NCBI RefSeq assembly: GCF_000276665.1
Contig: NW_004955481.1
Span: 4,858,787 to 4,922,786, forward strand
Direction: 5' to 3'
Origin: Chinchilla lanigera
Taxonomy: Eukaryota; Chordata; Mammalia; Rodentia; Chinchillidae
DNA: 64,000 nt
The notes beneath the pieces are model-generated. The model worked only from the letters and a program-made list of their open reading frames with translations. It did no database searches and was not told the DNA's origin. Made by a program: the position numbers and the translations under genes. Of this stretch, positions 14,087 through 26,660 are shown in pieces. The first letter of the stretch is position 1, and each line of letters begins with the position of its first letter.

Positions 14087-14240
14087 GAGGCAGTATGATG
14101 TAGGCTTTGGAGTCAACTTGGTAATATTTGGCAAGTTAAACAATTCCTCTGTTTCTGCATTTATGAAATAGGTACAGCGACACCTACAACACAGGATTAT
14201 CACCAGTATTTAGATGTATGGATTTAGAATCCCATATAAA
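14087..14240 (+). mobile_element. MIR SINE remnant
   Basis: GGCTTTGGAGTCAACTTGGT and CCTCTGTTTCTGCATTTATG match sense MIR. Confidence 0.65.
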
Positions 14241-14269
14241 TGTCTGCCACAAAAGAAACAGGGACTAGA

Positions 14270-14650
14270 TGGTAGATGATAGGTCCGACCCTCGTCTGGA
14301 CACTCTGCGCTCCCAGCTGCCTGAGCTCCCAGAATGGCTCTTTCCAACCACATGAGCCTGGGGAACAATGCCTACTCTGCTAGGACATAGCATACCCAGC
14401 TCACCTGCTAGGACACATCACACGCACAAAAAAAATTAGCCATTGCTGTAGGTAGTACTCAGCCATTCTCATTTCCCCAATCCCACATCCCTCTTCGCCT
14501 CACCCCACCTAAGCCCATCTCATGAACCCCTTTAACCCTGTTCATAAAAGACCCAGCTCAACAAATTTGACTTGGCCTTTCCTTTGGAGTTACTCCAGGA
14601 GATCATGCCTGGAATCCCAAATTCAGGCAAACCCTTTTACTGGGTTGTCA
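14270..14650 (+). mobile_element. Possible ERV LTR-like block
   Basis: A GC-richer block contains GACCCTCGTCTGGACACTCT, a TATA-like CATAAAAGACC at about 14540 and a CACC-rich middle. This looks like a retroviral LTR promoter, but I cannot fix the ends or see a target duplication, so the call is tentative. Confidence 0.35.
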
Positions 14651-14670
14651 CCATTTATCTAAGAGTAGCT

Positions 14671-14677
<7 letters not shown>

Positions 14678-14704
<27 letters not shown>

Positions 14705-14705
14705 C
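14678..14705 (+). repeat. (TCA)n microsatellite
   Basis: About nine uninterrupted ATC/TCA units, likely polymorphic. Confidence 0.95.
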
Positions 14706-14749
14706 AGGGAGGAGGTAGGGTATAGTTTATTAAATATCAATATGCTAGG

Positions 14750-14960
14750 TGCTGCACCAGAAGTCCTAACATACATTAACAGCCTTGTGAGGAAGAATAT
14801 TATTGCTATTATCACAGAAAACTGAGGATCAGAGAGAAACATCAAGTAACTTTTTTCAAGGTCAAAAAGCTGGTAAGAGTATGTGTGTACATGTGTGTCA
14901 GGATTTGAATGCAGGACTGTATGAGAGACCATGGTCTTTGCCACAGTGTATGACTGTGCT
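14750..14960 (-). mobile_element. MIR SINE remnant
   Basis: ACTGAGGATCAGAGAGAAAC and TCAAGGTCAAAAAGCTGGTA match antisense MIR. Confidence 0.7.
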
Positions 14961-16071
14961 TTTATTTCTTCCAATATCCACCCCTGGGAAAAAAGCAAAA
15001 GCAAAAACAAAACAAAACCCCCAAAATGGTAATCACTCAGAAAAGCTCCATTAAGCCAATGTGATTTCAAAAAGAAAGATCACACAATCTCAAAAGGATA
15101 TCACCACTAAAGGGAGAGGACAATTTTATTCATTTATTAATGCAGTCTCAAGTAGGTCACTGGCACTGAAAAAGTGTCAGTGGTAAGTCACATTCCTTCA
15201 GAGTTCATTCATATGAGGACAAAAGTCCTTTTTAGACCAAGGAAAGTTTTCTACAGGGCAAAGCATTTTTAAGAACTATCTACATGGCTGGTTTTGTATA
15301 GACTGGAAACTCAAGGGAATAATTACAAGTGTGAATCTCTGTGAGACCTCTGAGAACCTTCACACAGGGGACTCGCAGTTTTGGTAATGAGCTCCTAGTA
15401 ACCTGAAGGGTTTCTCGGTCTTAAGCTCTGAGTGGTAAAAAAGTTATCAGATTAGTATCCTGTAACTGATTAATATTCCATATAGAAAACCCAACAAAAG
15501 AACCCACACACAAACACCCACGCACAAACAAAAACACACATAAACCCCCAAAACTGTGCTTTCTCATGCAAATATTTCTTTTAGAAAAATGCCGTTTTAA
15601 TCTGATCCTATTTTCTACCACTTAGTTCTCTTGCTACCTCTAAGTAATGTATCAGTAAGAGAAGACTGACAAACATGTAATTATTAGTCTTACCAACAAT
15701 TGTGTAATTTAGTGTTTTTGCTTAATAATGACATGCACAGAGCAGCAGAGAGCAAGGTAATAAGTAGTACATAAATAAACTGTACTCTGGCTGAAATATA
15801 GATTTGTGGCAGTGTGTTACAGGTCTAAGTTTCCTGAAGTACAGCTCTCAAATTGAGTTCATAGCAGGAGACTTAGCTGGTCTGTGAAGTGGTTAAAAGC
15901 CCTACTGATTCTCTATATCCTTCAATTAAGGCAAGTCTCATACATTTAGTCGCTTCTGAAACCCCTAGGCCTTCACATTAACACATGCCTCCTGGTGTCT
16001 AGCAATCTTAAAAAACAGACATAAAGTCAGGATAGTAGAATCTGACAGAAAAGATCAAATAAATACAGTCC

Positions 16072-16338
16072 CATGAGTGCCCTTAAACCCTCAAACCTGC
16101 ATCAAATATGTCAAGCAGCTAATAATCAGAAGGTTAACCAGAAGGTTAAGCAGTTCAGGGGAATGATAATGGGGTTCTGAGGCTTTTCAGAAGCTCAGAC
16201 TGGGTGTGGCTTTGCAGTTATTTGATATTACCCTTTAACAGTTGAGAGCTTTGACAGTATTTTATTCCCACCAGCTGGGAAGTTTTAGCGATGTATTTAT
16301 TTTTTAATAGAGAGGTGAAGAGACTAGAGTCAAGCTTT
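16072..16338 (+). repeat. Source copy of a 267-bp direct duplication
   Basis: Starts CATGAGTGCCCTTAAACC and ends AGTCAAGCTTT, in uninterrupted unique intron sequence. By eye it differs from 17464-17731 by about eight substitutions and one single-base indel, around 97% identity. No SINE or L1 features are found in it. Confidence 0.95.
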
Positions 16339-16585
16339 AGAATTATTTTTCCCATCACCTGAACACAAGTGTTTCAAAGGGCTGGTGTAAAAAGTTGCTC
16401 CAACTATAGTGACTCTCTTCAAAGCAAAGGGGAAAAATATTCCAACTGAGCTGGAACTTTAGCCAGTTTTTTTTAAAACAACCTTAGGATTTGTTATACC
16501 TTAAAGCCTAGATAATCTTTATGCAGACAGGAAAGGCTTTCAAAGGAACTTTAAAAGGAGATGTGATGACTATTACGGGGAGGGT

Positions 16586-16775
16586 AAGTGCTACATACTG
16601 TTCTTAATACTGTATCCATTCATATCATTTTAATTGCCTAAATAATTGAGGCAGGTACATTATTCTAATTTTATTAATGACGTAATTGAGGCACAGGGAA
16701 ATTAAGAAACTTTCCCAAGATCAAGCAGGTAGTAAGAAGTAAAGCTGGGATTAAAATCTAAGCAGTCTAGTTAAA
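16586..16775 (-). mobile_element. MIR SINE remnant
   Basis: AATTGAGGCACAGGGAAATT and AAGATCAAGCAGGTAGTAAG match antisense MIR. Confidence 0.75.
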
Positions 16776-17448
16776 AACTCCATGGTGTCTGTCACTATCA
16801 TAGATTTCCACTCTATTTCCTCAAGCTAGCAGAACACTGATGACACAGGCCCTGAATCAGTCAGAAGGATTTTGAAATAAATGCATGATGAAGACCTTAT
16901 TCCTAGTTTGTAATGTGACAGTAAGTCAGTAAACTAAAAACTTGTCAGGCTGCAGATGTAAGGGAGGATGAGGTGTGACAGAAAGGAAGAAGAGGAATCC
17001 TAATTTTAGATACTGCTGTTAATTATGCTCCAACACCAAGACTTTGTAGGGAGAAGAAAGGGAGACACCTGCCTGGTCTAGTTTCTTAATGCAAGAACAC
17101 TCTGAGAAAACAGGATGAAGGTCAATTTTCCACATTCCTGTGCTCCGGCCTGCCTTAGATTTTTCTCATCTCTCAGACAGAAGAGAAAGATAAAACTGAT
17201 TCATTACACAATATTTAGAGAATCAATAAGAACTGGGGCTTATAAACTACCAGGAATAAATTTTTATTACTGATTGATAAAGTATTATGCAAACATGTCC
17301 TAACAAAGCACTGGCAAGTAAGTGCTTAATAATAAAGAGCAAACCATTCTGGACAGCTCAAGTTGTATGAAAAGTTGTCATACTGTCTTATGTAAAAAGC
17401 TACCTAAAAAAATTCAAAATGTCTCATGATCTAGAGTTTATAATTACA

Positions 17449-17850
17449 GCAGGCATGGTGGTGCATGAGTGCCCTTAAACCCTCAAACCTGCATCAAATA
17501 TATCAAGCAGCTAATAATCAGAAGGTTAACCAGAAGGTTAGGCAGTTCAGGGGAATGATAATGGGGTTCTGAGGCTTTTCAGAAGCTCAAATTGGGTGTG
17601 GCTTTTGCAGTTATTTGATATTACCCTTTAACAGTTGAGAGCTTTGACAGTATTTTATTCCCACCAGCTGGGAAGTTTCAGCAATGTATTTATTTTTCAA
17701 TAGAGAGGTGAAGAAACTAGAGTCAAGCTTTTGAGGGGCTTGTCAGCATTTGAGGGGCTGAGCCAGGAGGACTGCTACAAGTTTGAGGCCAGCCTGGGCT
17801 ACACAGTGATTTCAAGGCCCATTTGGACTACACAAGGAGACCCTGTCTCC
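17449..17850 (+). mobile_element. B1 SINE split by a 268-bp templated insert
   Basis: 5' end at 17449-17467 and remainder from 17742 (GTCAGCATTTGAGGGGCTGA) to GACCCTGTCTCC; the insert is the copy of 16072-16338. Confidence 0.88.
17464..17731 (+). repeat. Pasted copy of the 267-bp segment inside a B1
   Basis: Identical in order to 16072-16338, but here the left flank is the first bases of a B1 (GCAGGCATGGTGGTGCATG) and the right flank resumes B1 after a short scrambled repeat of TTTGAGGGGC. No A-tail and no target duplication, so not a retroposon. Confidence 0.95.
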
Positions 17851-17864
17851 AAATACAAAACAAA

Positions 17865-18012
17865 GGCTGGGCATGGTGGTGTATACCAGTAATCCCAGCA
17901 CTCAGGAGGCTGAGGCAGGAGGATCACTGTGAGGCCGGCCTGAACTATAAAGTGAGTTCAAGGCTAGCCTGAACTGCATAGTGAAACCTTGTCTCAAAAT
18001 AAAATGCAAAAC
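17865..18012 (+). mobile_element. B1 SINE
   Basis: GCTGGGCATGGTGGTGTATA to CTTGTCTCAAAATAA; partial loss of the internal duplication. Confidence 0.92.
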
Positions 18013-19434
18013 AAAGCAAAACTCCAAAAACCAAACCAAACCAAAACAAAAACGCATTAGAGCAGGCTGCCTTGCCTGCTCAACTGAAGAATACATTTAA
18101 TGATCTATGTGCATGAACTACTGATGCTATATGAAAAACTGTCACTGCTGTATTAAAAGCTTTCAAAAAACAAAATAAAGGCATTTAATGATTTAAGAGG
18201 CTGGGAGAAGAAAATGGAACACGTATTGTCACATTATTTCCTATAAAATACATATGAAGAGAAAGCTTTCAAACCCCAACTTTAATCCCTACACATATAA
18301 ATACAAGAATGAGTTAAAACATGCTTAAACTCATTTTAAACACTAATTCTGAAATCCTATCATTCCTGGTTGAAAGAAAATTCCGCAACTACAAATATGT
18401 GAAACTTAATAAAACCTCTTTCCTCACATTTTTTCTCCCAGAATCGGTTCCATAAGGAAAGAAATTTCAACCTAGATCTTAGATATGAAAATGTCTTATC
18501 TGAAATAAATGTGAAGACACTAAACAGTTATGGATAAGCAGAATACTGTTTGTGGGTTTTGTTGATTTCAAACAATGCTTTTCACATGAAAGAAAAACAG
18601 CAATGTGTCAGAGGGAGCTCTGTATTCTCTTGTAATAAATGGCCAGCCCTAAATCTCATCATCTTCTTTGCAACAAAAAGCATGGATGCCTTTGCAACTA
18701 AAAAAAAATCGGTGTGTGCTTCAATTAGACTCACTGACCTTTTCTGAAGCATGTCTGTGCCTCTTTATAGAAATCAATGGAATAAAAGGTCATTTGTCTC
18801 TTCCACGCAAAGGCAAATTGGTTTTCTTTTAAAGCACGTAATTTGTTGTATATGATGTCAAAAATTAAAACAACCTTAATTGCAATTTAAAGTCAATTTT
18901 ACCACCAGAAAAAAAGAAGCTGGAAAGCTGTCACTCTACATAGTCTGCTATATCCCAGAATGTTGCCGGATGAGCACTTGTCACTATGACTATAACCATG
19001 TATGTCATAAAACAAGAGGAGAATCCTAGAGAAAACGATGTTATCTCAAATCTCAGCTCTCTTTTTCAAAGTGCTCTGGAAAAGGCAAAAGCAAGGTGTG
19101 TGTCAAGTGTGGATGGTGAAGTACAGCAATTATAAATCTCTTACCATCATAATCCTCCAAAGCAAATGCATATACATAGACACTCAGATATATTTAAAAG
19201 ATGAGCCTCTACCTGTATTAGGAACACTTTACTGCTGCAATTTTTCATTCATGATGAGAAAAGGCAAATTCTTCAATTACTTAATTCAGAGAGAAAAGGA
19301 TACATGCACTTCTTATTCCCCATACAATGAATTTTAACACTTTTTCCAAAGGGAAATGAGACCTCAAGTTCCCATCCCTTAATGGTGGGAAAAACTTACT
19401 TCTATGTCGAGACAATTTAGTTTTTAGTGTTTTT
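18012..19434. other. SINE-free intron 3 tract
   Basis: 1.4 kb without recognised repeats; 18540-18910 is compositionally the least decayed part. The open frames at 18550 and 19038 show no family motif and are not supported as genes. Confidence 0.45.
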
Positions 19435-19621
19435 TTCTTTTTTGGGCAGGGCGGGGGGAGGTCTAAGACAGAGTTTCACTATACAGTTCTGTCTGGCCTT
19501 GAACTCACTTTGTAGCCCAGGCTGACCCTGAACTCACAGAGAACCTCCTGCTCAGCCTCCCAACCCTCCTTCCTCAGCCTCCCAATTTGAGATTACAGGT
19601 GTGTGCCACCACATCTGGCTC
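19430..19621 (-). mobile_element. B1 SINE
   Basis: Antisense; contains a short tandem of the CTCAGCCTCCCAA segment. Confidence 0.88.
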
Positions 19622-20455
19622 AGACAATTTAGTTTTAAATGTTGCCCTGACCAACAGAATTTGAGAACATTTATTCCAATCTTATTTACCTTATTTAAAA
19701 ACATGCAAATGATGTCATGCAAACCCAAAAGCAGATTGCTCTCAGTGGTATAAGCAAGTACAACAGCATTCTGAAGGGAGCAAAGGTCTCTCAATACACC
19801 AATCTATAGGCACTTCTCACCCTACCCAATGCTACCCATCACCAGCAGTTCATTTTTGGTTAGAGATTTTAAAACAGATTTGAAGCGCACAAAAGATTCA
19901 AAATATATGGAGAACAACACTGCCTGAAAGAGTCTAGGAGACAGGTATCAAAGAAGTCTGCTTCTGAGTATTTTTTTTAAGGCAGCTGGGAAGAGAGGAA
20001 ATAAAAAGGTGATCAATTTAAAAGGATCTGCCTTTTATGTGTAGGTATATGATCTGACACAATGCCTCGTCTATTTGTTCACAGTACATACTTTATAAAA
20101 CATTATGTACCTAGATGTGTCACTCATTAGCATTCTTTCACATTGCTATTTAATTAGAATAGCTGTGCAAACAAGGTTAAATGGATCCAGGACAAGGAAT
20201 CAGGCTTGGCTTAAAATATTGTGGGAAAAATTAAGAATAATGACCGGCAGTACTGAAAACACACTTATCCCACTGATATGTAACTGCTCTTGTATGGGAA
20301 GGACTACTGAGAATGTTTTGTTCTATGAAAACTACAAGATGCAGATAAGTCTTCCAAACTTTTTTTCTGAAAGGTGAGGAGAGAGGGAGGGGCAGGGTGA
20401 TTTTTTAATCTGTAAGAAAACTCAATTGATTTCTCTATTATAAAATGGATTACTG

Positions 20456-20537
20456 GGCCTGGGATATAGCTCAGGGGAACAGTGCTTGCCTGGCAAGCTC
20501 AAGGTCCTGAGTTTGATTCTCGGTACCAAAAAAAAAG
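20456..20537 (+). mobile_element. ID SINE
   Basis: GGCCTGGGATATAGCTCAGG to CTCGGTACC plus A-run. Confidence 0.88.
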
Positions 20538-20814
20538 AATTACGCAGGTATTACAATTATTTGAAAACTACCTATCAATCTTAAGCTGTTATTAAACCAT
20601 AAGCTCCTTAAGGGTAGCAGCAATGGCTATTTTATTCTACATCTTCACTAAGGGTAAAGTTCAAAAGTCAGAACATAAAACAAACACTGGGCACCATGAA
20701 AAGTCATCTGGGAAGACATCAAGATTGTGCTTTTTTCATTTTACAACTGCCTATATATAACAATCACTGCCTCTTAACTGCCCCCCCACCAAGGATGGCC
20801 CTTATTACAGTGTG

Positions 20815-21015
20815 CCTGGCTTTGATTTTTGTTTTTAATTGTGGTAAAATATATACAACACAAAATGTATTATTTTAATCATTAAGAATATAGTTCAGTG
20901 GCCTTAAGTACTTTCGGGAGTTATACAATCACCACTACTACACATTTCTAGAACATAAAAAAATTACCCCTAAAAGAAACTCCTTATTAAGTTTTATAAG
21001 TACACTTCTGATTCA
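20815..21015 (-). mobile_element. Antisense L1 3' UTR fragment
   Basis: TTGTGGTAAAATATATACAA, TAGTTCAGTGGCCTTAAGTA and the run toward CTAGAACATAAAAA match the reversed L1M 3' UTR (GTTCAGTGGCATTAAGTAC-type consensus). Confidence 0.7.
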
Positions 21016-21024
21016 TTCTATCTA

Positions 21025-21380
21025 TCTGTGGGTGCTGGGGATTGAATGCAGAGCTGCTCTACCACTGAGCTACATCTCAGCCCATCATTATTATTGTTAT
21101 TATTATTCTTTAAGACAAGGTCTTGGCTAGGCATGGGGGTTCATGCTTGTAATCCCAGCACTTGGGAGGCTGAGGCAAGAGGATCGCTCTGAGTTCGCGG
21201 GCAGCCTGGGATACAAAGTGAGTTCAAGGCCAGCTTGAACTGCATAGTGAGACCCCATCTCAAAAAGACAAAAAAGAAAGGCAAGGTCTCATTAAGTTAC
21301 CCAGGCTGGTATTGAACTTGCAACCCTCCTGTCTCAGCCTCTAGTATAGCTAAAATTACAGCAACTGCACCTGGCTGATT
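21025..21380 (-). mobile_element. B1-ID dimer interrupted by a sense B1
   Basis: ID part 21030-21085, linker of ATT units, B1 part 21109-21124 plus 21285-21378. A sense B1 (21125-21284) is inserted at CAAGGTCT, duplicated on both sides. Confidence 0.75.
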
Positions 21381-21864
21381 CTATCACTTTTCATTATAAA
21401 AATCATGGAACAGGCCCCCAATGCCTACTGAATAAAGACCAGTTTGCTTACGTCAACAGTTGAAGCCCACTAAGAGCTGGCTGCAACTAGCTTCATTTCT
21501 CATTATTTGTACATGGTAACCTTTAGTCAACTGAGTGACTGACCATTCTGTTAAACTGCTCCTGATACTCACCCCATATGAAATATCCACTACTACCTCT
21601 CCAAATTCTTCGCCTCTTTCAAGGATCATCAGAAATGTCGTTCCCTTCAGTCTCCTTATTGTTTTGTTTTGCCTGAAGTCATCTCTCTGATTAGAGTCTA
21701 CCACCACCTGCCTACATCCTTTTGGCACCTTCTGCCATGTGTGATAGTTGTTTTACATCCTATCTCTCCCTCATAGGTCGCACCCTCCCTGAGGGAGAAA
21801 GCATTAAGAGGTACCAGAGGACAGCAAGAATAGGCTGGGAACACTCCTGGCCCACCCTGAGACA

Positions 21865-21995
21865 ACATAGGTTCAAATCACAGTTCTGCCATTTTTAAGT
21901 AACCTTGGACAAATCATTTACCTTTCTGAACTACAGATTCTTCATCTTAAAATGGAGATAGGAGTAAAGTGTTTAGGACAGTGCCTGATATATTT
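21865..21995 (+). mobile_element. MIR SINE remnant
   Basis: GTTCAAATCACAGTTCTGCC and AACCTTGGACAAATCATTTA match sense MIR. Confidence 0.75.
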
Positions 21996-22339
21996 TTTAA
22001 AAACTTGAATGAAGAATTTACTTTTGTATCCACCAGAGATTAGCCCAATGTCATATACATGTGAGTGCTAAATATTTCACTGACTGACTAAACAAAGCCG
22101 ATCGGGTAACAGCCAAGTGGTGGTTTGGTCAGGAATTTAGCTGCTCCTGGATTGCTCTGTTGATTCTTCCTTGTTGTTTTCTTTCTCTGCATTTCTGTTC
22201 TAGGCTTTTGAGTTACAAAGTCAGGACTGGTGATATCAGATAAGTGAAAGTTTTGGTTTTAAATCATCAAATGCTTTTCAAATAATCCAGTTTGTAAGCC
22301 AAAATAGGAAAAAGTAAAAATGAGATCTTAGTGTTTCTA

Positions 22340-22420
22340 GGATTTTTTTTTTTTTTTTTCCTTTTTGGCAGTACTAGAGATTAACCCAGGACCTTCAGAT
22401 TGAGCTACATTCCCAGCCCT
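22340..22420 (-). mobile_element. ID-like SINE, internally deleted
   Basis: T-tail, GGCAGTACTAGAGATTAACC, then GAGCTACATTCCCAGCCC. Confidence 0.75.
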
Positions 22421-22503
22421 TTTATACACTTTTAACTTTGACACAGGACCTAAGTCATGATAAACAAGAAATTCTTATAATATGGGAATCTTTAAGATAT
22501 AAA

Positions 22504-22692
22504 GCTGGGCATGGCAGCACACTTCTTTGCTGTCATCTCAGCACTCTGGGAGGCTGAGGCAGAACTGCAAGTTTGAGCCCAGCCTAAGTAATTTAGTCAG
22601 TGAGATCTGGTCTCAAAACAGGGTAAGGGGTACAGATGTAGCTAAGTGTGAAAGCCGTGGGTTCAGTCCTCAATACCAAAATCAAAAACAAA
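22504..22692 (+). mobile_element. B1-ID dimer
   Basis: Short B1 (GCTGGGCATGGCAGCACACT) lacking the internal duplication, fused to ID-like CAGATGTAGCTAAGTGTGAA and a CAATACCAAAA end. Confidence 0.75.
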
Positions 22693-22790
22693 CAAAAATA
22701 CTTCCCAGGATATCGGTTTTCAGACATTACTAGTACTGTTGTTGCAGAAAGAGCACATTTATATATGCACATATGCATTTCATTTGTTTG

Positions 22791-25057
22791 TTCTTAGCTC
22801 CTCACTGACTCCTTGGAGGTTACAGAGCTATTTTATAGCATCAGGGTTTCTAAACTGGCTAGAACTATCTTTACGACAAAAGATTATTGCTTAACTATTG
22901 CTTGTACTACCCAAACCTATCATCCAACAGGGATAGTTCTGAGAGTGAAAGAAGTAACCTAGTAATAATTATACCAGGATATAAAGTTAAACTCAGGACT
23001 ATCCTGACAAGTCAGGAAACGTGATCACCCCACCAGACTTCTCATTTTCTCGGGGTTTAGGATATAACTGCTTCTAGCACAGGAGACCCTCCACTCATAT
23101 GCTTTTCCATAAAATTCTACGATTATGTCTCAAGGTAAAAGTAAGCTTTTCTCAGAACAAACCAAATTTTCATCTCCAATCCAGTAAGCGTCCAGTGCTT
23201 TCTGGGAAGGGGCCTGTTTATGTGTATTGTGCAGAGTCCAGAATCCTGACTAAAGCAAAATAAATGCTGTTTTCAATCAATTAGAACTCCTGGACTACCT
23301 TTCAGTAGGCTCAAAGTAATTAAGTACCAAACTCTTTTTATAGGTATTTCCTCATAGAAACTCCAAGTACAAAATAAAAAATGTAATCTTTTCAAAAGAT
23401 AACAAAAAAAGATAACATATCAGCTCAGAAAAATGTATAATCTTTCAAGTTATTAAAGCACACACTTCCTAGATTAATATATTACATTAAAAATGATGAA
23501 GACAAAAAACTAGAGGATACAGAGGTCAAAACAGGACTTGCTACTCCTTCTATACCTGACTGATACTACAGCTGCTGCATCTTGTAGGCAGATTCATAAA
23601 CAGTTGTATCTGAATGCTGTTCTATTTTTAATAGCTTAAATTATTAAAAAATGCATAGTATTTCAAAACCCGAGGTAAATTTCTGCCAGGCAATGATATA
23701 GTAATCTTTTAATTACAATTTCAATCTCTTTGCAAATAAATATGATTAACTGAATAATACTATATGCTCATACTCTCCTTATGTACTTGATTATATCAAA
23801 GTGCTCATAGAACTCAGATTTTCTAAAATGTATTAATTATTCAACTAGATTTCAAACAGCTGGTTTAAAATGTTTGTCTATTAAAACGTGATTATACACT
23901 ATAGCACCAAAATTTTTCCAACCTTAAAAATAGGTATGATGTAGTACCATACGCATAGTGGAAGATTACTTATTTCCTCTCATAACTTAAGTAATATAAA
24001 TATATCTTTTTACTGTATCTATTGATCCCTTCAACTCAGTACACCCATTAGATAGACAGCAACATATTCAGAACTTGCCTAATATAGCAGCTCAAATAGG
24101 CCCAAAAATGTTTCTTAAAAGCACAATTCTTTAATATTCTGCATTCCAGGTTAAAGCATTCCTTCCTACAAAGTCTTTGTAATCCTGTGGCAGTTGTAGT
24201 TATAATTCCATTTTACATTAAAAAGATTTAGTTTTCACATGACATCGCTACTGGAAAACATTTACTTTTCTTTGTGATTTTACATACAGCTAAAAATTAT
24301 AAAACAGAAAGGACAAAATTGAAGTTTAGGTTTGAAAGATTTTCCTACCTGTAGTCAACTAATTACTAGGAGAGTAACATGTTAATTTTTTAATCTAAAG
24401 TTAAAAATTAATGGATATAAGATAAAATAAAAAAGTAACATTTAACTAAATGTTAACTAGAGGGTTCCATGAATATTTCATGATAAAGGCTCTTTATGTG
24501 AACATTCATGAACAATTCTGGGAGAGGAATTTCATACAAATATTCTGCTAATAAATGGGCTAAAATTAGCTATTAACAGCTAATAAATCATCTGTGCCAC
24601 TCATGATTTGAAAGCTTAATTATGCTAACTTTTCCTGTCCCATAACTATTTAAAATAATAATAAATCAAAGCTCTTCCAGACACAATTAAACTATGGTCC
24701 ATATTAAATGATTGCCAACTCTTACCTTATAGGAGCATACATAGGGTTGTTTTGTTTTTGTTTTTTTAAAGGAATGACAAACCACCTACACACAATTAAT
24801 GCTAGATAAAAACAACTTGAACTATAACATAAAACAAGATGGATGTGAGTTACATAAGTGTTCGCAGAAGAGAACTTAAATATATATATTTGGGATTTAT
24901 TTCATATACTTACATTCATCAGTTGTCTCAAATGAAAACATTCTTTCCCCACAGAATGCCTATCTATAGTAAGTGTTAACTCAGCAGACTTGGGTTGCAG
25001 GACTTGCTTCTGGGAAATAACCTTTGAGCCACTCTGCCTGATTATAGTATCTTAGTA
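22791..25057. other. 2.3-kb SINE-free AT-rich intron tract
   Basis: No SINE, L1 or LTR recognised. AT-rich with homeobox-like TAAT(T/A) motifs, for example around 24540-24640. No coding signal. Confidence 0.5.
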
Positions 25058-25505
25058 CGTGTGGGGGTTAGCTATGGTAATTTATGCTAACAGTAAGCTT
25101 TATGGTGAACACGTTTTGGGCTATGCTGTAATCACTTATTGGGGGAGGGGCGCTGAGTAGGTAAAGTCACACAAGTTCTCCCTGCCTATGTAACTGACCC
25201 ACAATATAATCCCTGAACACCAAGGCTCAGGTGAGCCTCCCCAGTTGGTAGTACTTGCCCACACTGTCATACATCTAAGCGATGTCTCCCTGTCTACAAT
25301 TCTACTGGAAAAAAACAAAACAAAACAACAAAAAAACCAACTAGAACGTTGCACCAGGACCTATGTTTCTGTTTTCATTTGCTGATTTTAATATATAATC
25401 TTTGTGCTGTAATAAACTGTAATCATGAGAGACTAACAGCTGTTCTGGGTCCTTTGAGTCCTTCTAGTCAATCATCAAACCTGTGGATTATCTTGGGACT
25501 CCCTC
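25058..25505 (+). mobile_element. ERVL (MLT2-like) LTR remnant
   Basis: TGTGGGGGTTAGCTATGGTA at the start, with GCTGTAATAAACTGTAATCA and GAGTCCTTCTAGTCAATCAT near the end, resemble MLT2-type LTR 3' ends, including the AATAAA signal. Boundaries are approximate and no internal virus sequence is present. Confidence 0.55.
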
Positions 25506-25884
25506 ATAACCTATAATACAGTAAAGTTCATATTTAATATTTAATAAAGGTAATTTCTTTTAATTTCAAGGTTTGGTTTCAGCAACTTCACTTCGGAAGA
25601 GGCAGAAATAGTACTGTACAGACAGGAATGCCTTCTGGCATACAGACTTCCTTCTCATCACCTAAAGGTTAACAAAGGCTGCTCTTGGTATATGAAGGTC
25701 TTCTACCGAATAAAACAAGTGCTGCCCACTCCCATTGGCACCTTTCTTTCATTGTGAACCCAAGTCATCTTCATGAAATCTATGAAACAGAAATATTAAT
25801 GCTTTTTCCCTCAGATACTGCTACCAATCTAGTTGAAAAGAATTTTCTCAATTTTTCTATCCTTAGGTGAATTTTGTATTTTTG

Positions 25885-26003
25885 CTTGTTTTTTGAGACA
25901 GAGATTCACTAAGTAGTTCAGGTTGGCTGTGAAGTCATGGTGATCCTCCTGTCTCAGCCTCTTAAGTGATGGTATTATGGGTATGTGCTGCCACACACAG
26001 CAA
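25885..26003 (-). mobile_element. B1 SINE, short
   Basis: TTTTGAGACAGAGATTCACT to GTGCTGCCACACACAGC. Confidence 0.82.
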
Positions 26004-26497
26004 TTTTGTACTTTCTCACAAAAAAGAAAAAATAGAGTGTGTCACAACTATCCAGCCTCACCCTAAGTATGATATATACAAAAGTGCTCTTATCAGTGAG
26101 GACCTGGCCAGTTCTTTCCTCAGAATGTATAGTGCTAGTGCACCCCAAGTCCACTAAATTCTATTGCATAAAAGGATTAATTCCATAAAGAGTTCATGGA
26201 TTAAACTATCACTAAGAATTATAGCATTCAAGAGTTTTGGTTTATCAGATTAAAACACCCCAGCAGTGTAGATCAGCAACAATTCTATCACCTTACAAGT
26301 TTTCCCTTCTCCTGCCAGCTGAGCTGTTCTCTTTTCATTGGGAAGCTCTTAATTGTTGTCAGTTTCTAAGGAAATTATAAAAGATGACTGTGTAGTATAG
26401 AATTACCTAATACCTGTGGGAGAATTAGATTTTCATTTATTTCACTGCTGAATCAGGAAAAAAAAAAGAAAAAGAAAAAAAAGAATCTGAATCTGCT

Positions 26498-26660
26498 GGA
26501 CATGCTGGTGCACACCTATAGTCCCAGCACTAAGGAGACTGAGGCAAGAAAATCATTATGAATTTGAGGCCAATCTTGTCTACATAAAGGAGTTCAAGGT
26601 CAGCCTATACTACAGAGCAAGACCCTCCCTGTCTCAAACACAACACAACATAACACAATA
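26498..26660 (+). mobile_element. B1 SINE
   Basis: GCTGGACATGCTGGTGCACA to CTGTCTCAAACACAAC. Confidence 0.88.

Noticed and set aside
14702..15070. 122-codon minus-strand frame
   Set aside because: Covers MIR and simple-repeat sequence; no recognisable domain, and the opposite strand is open too.
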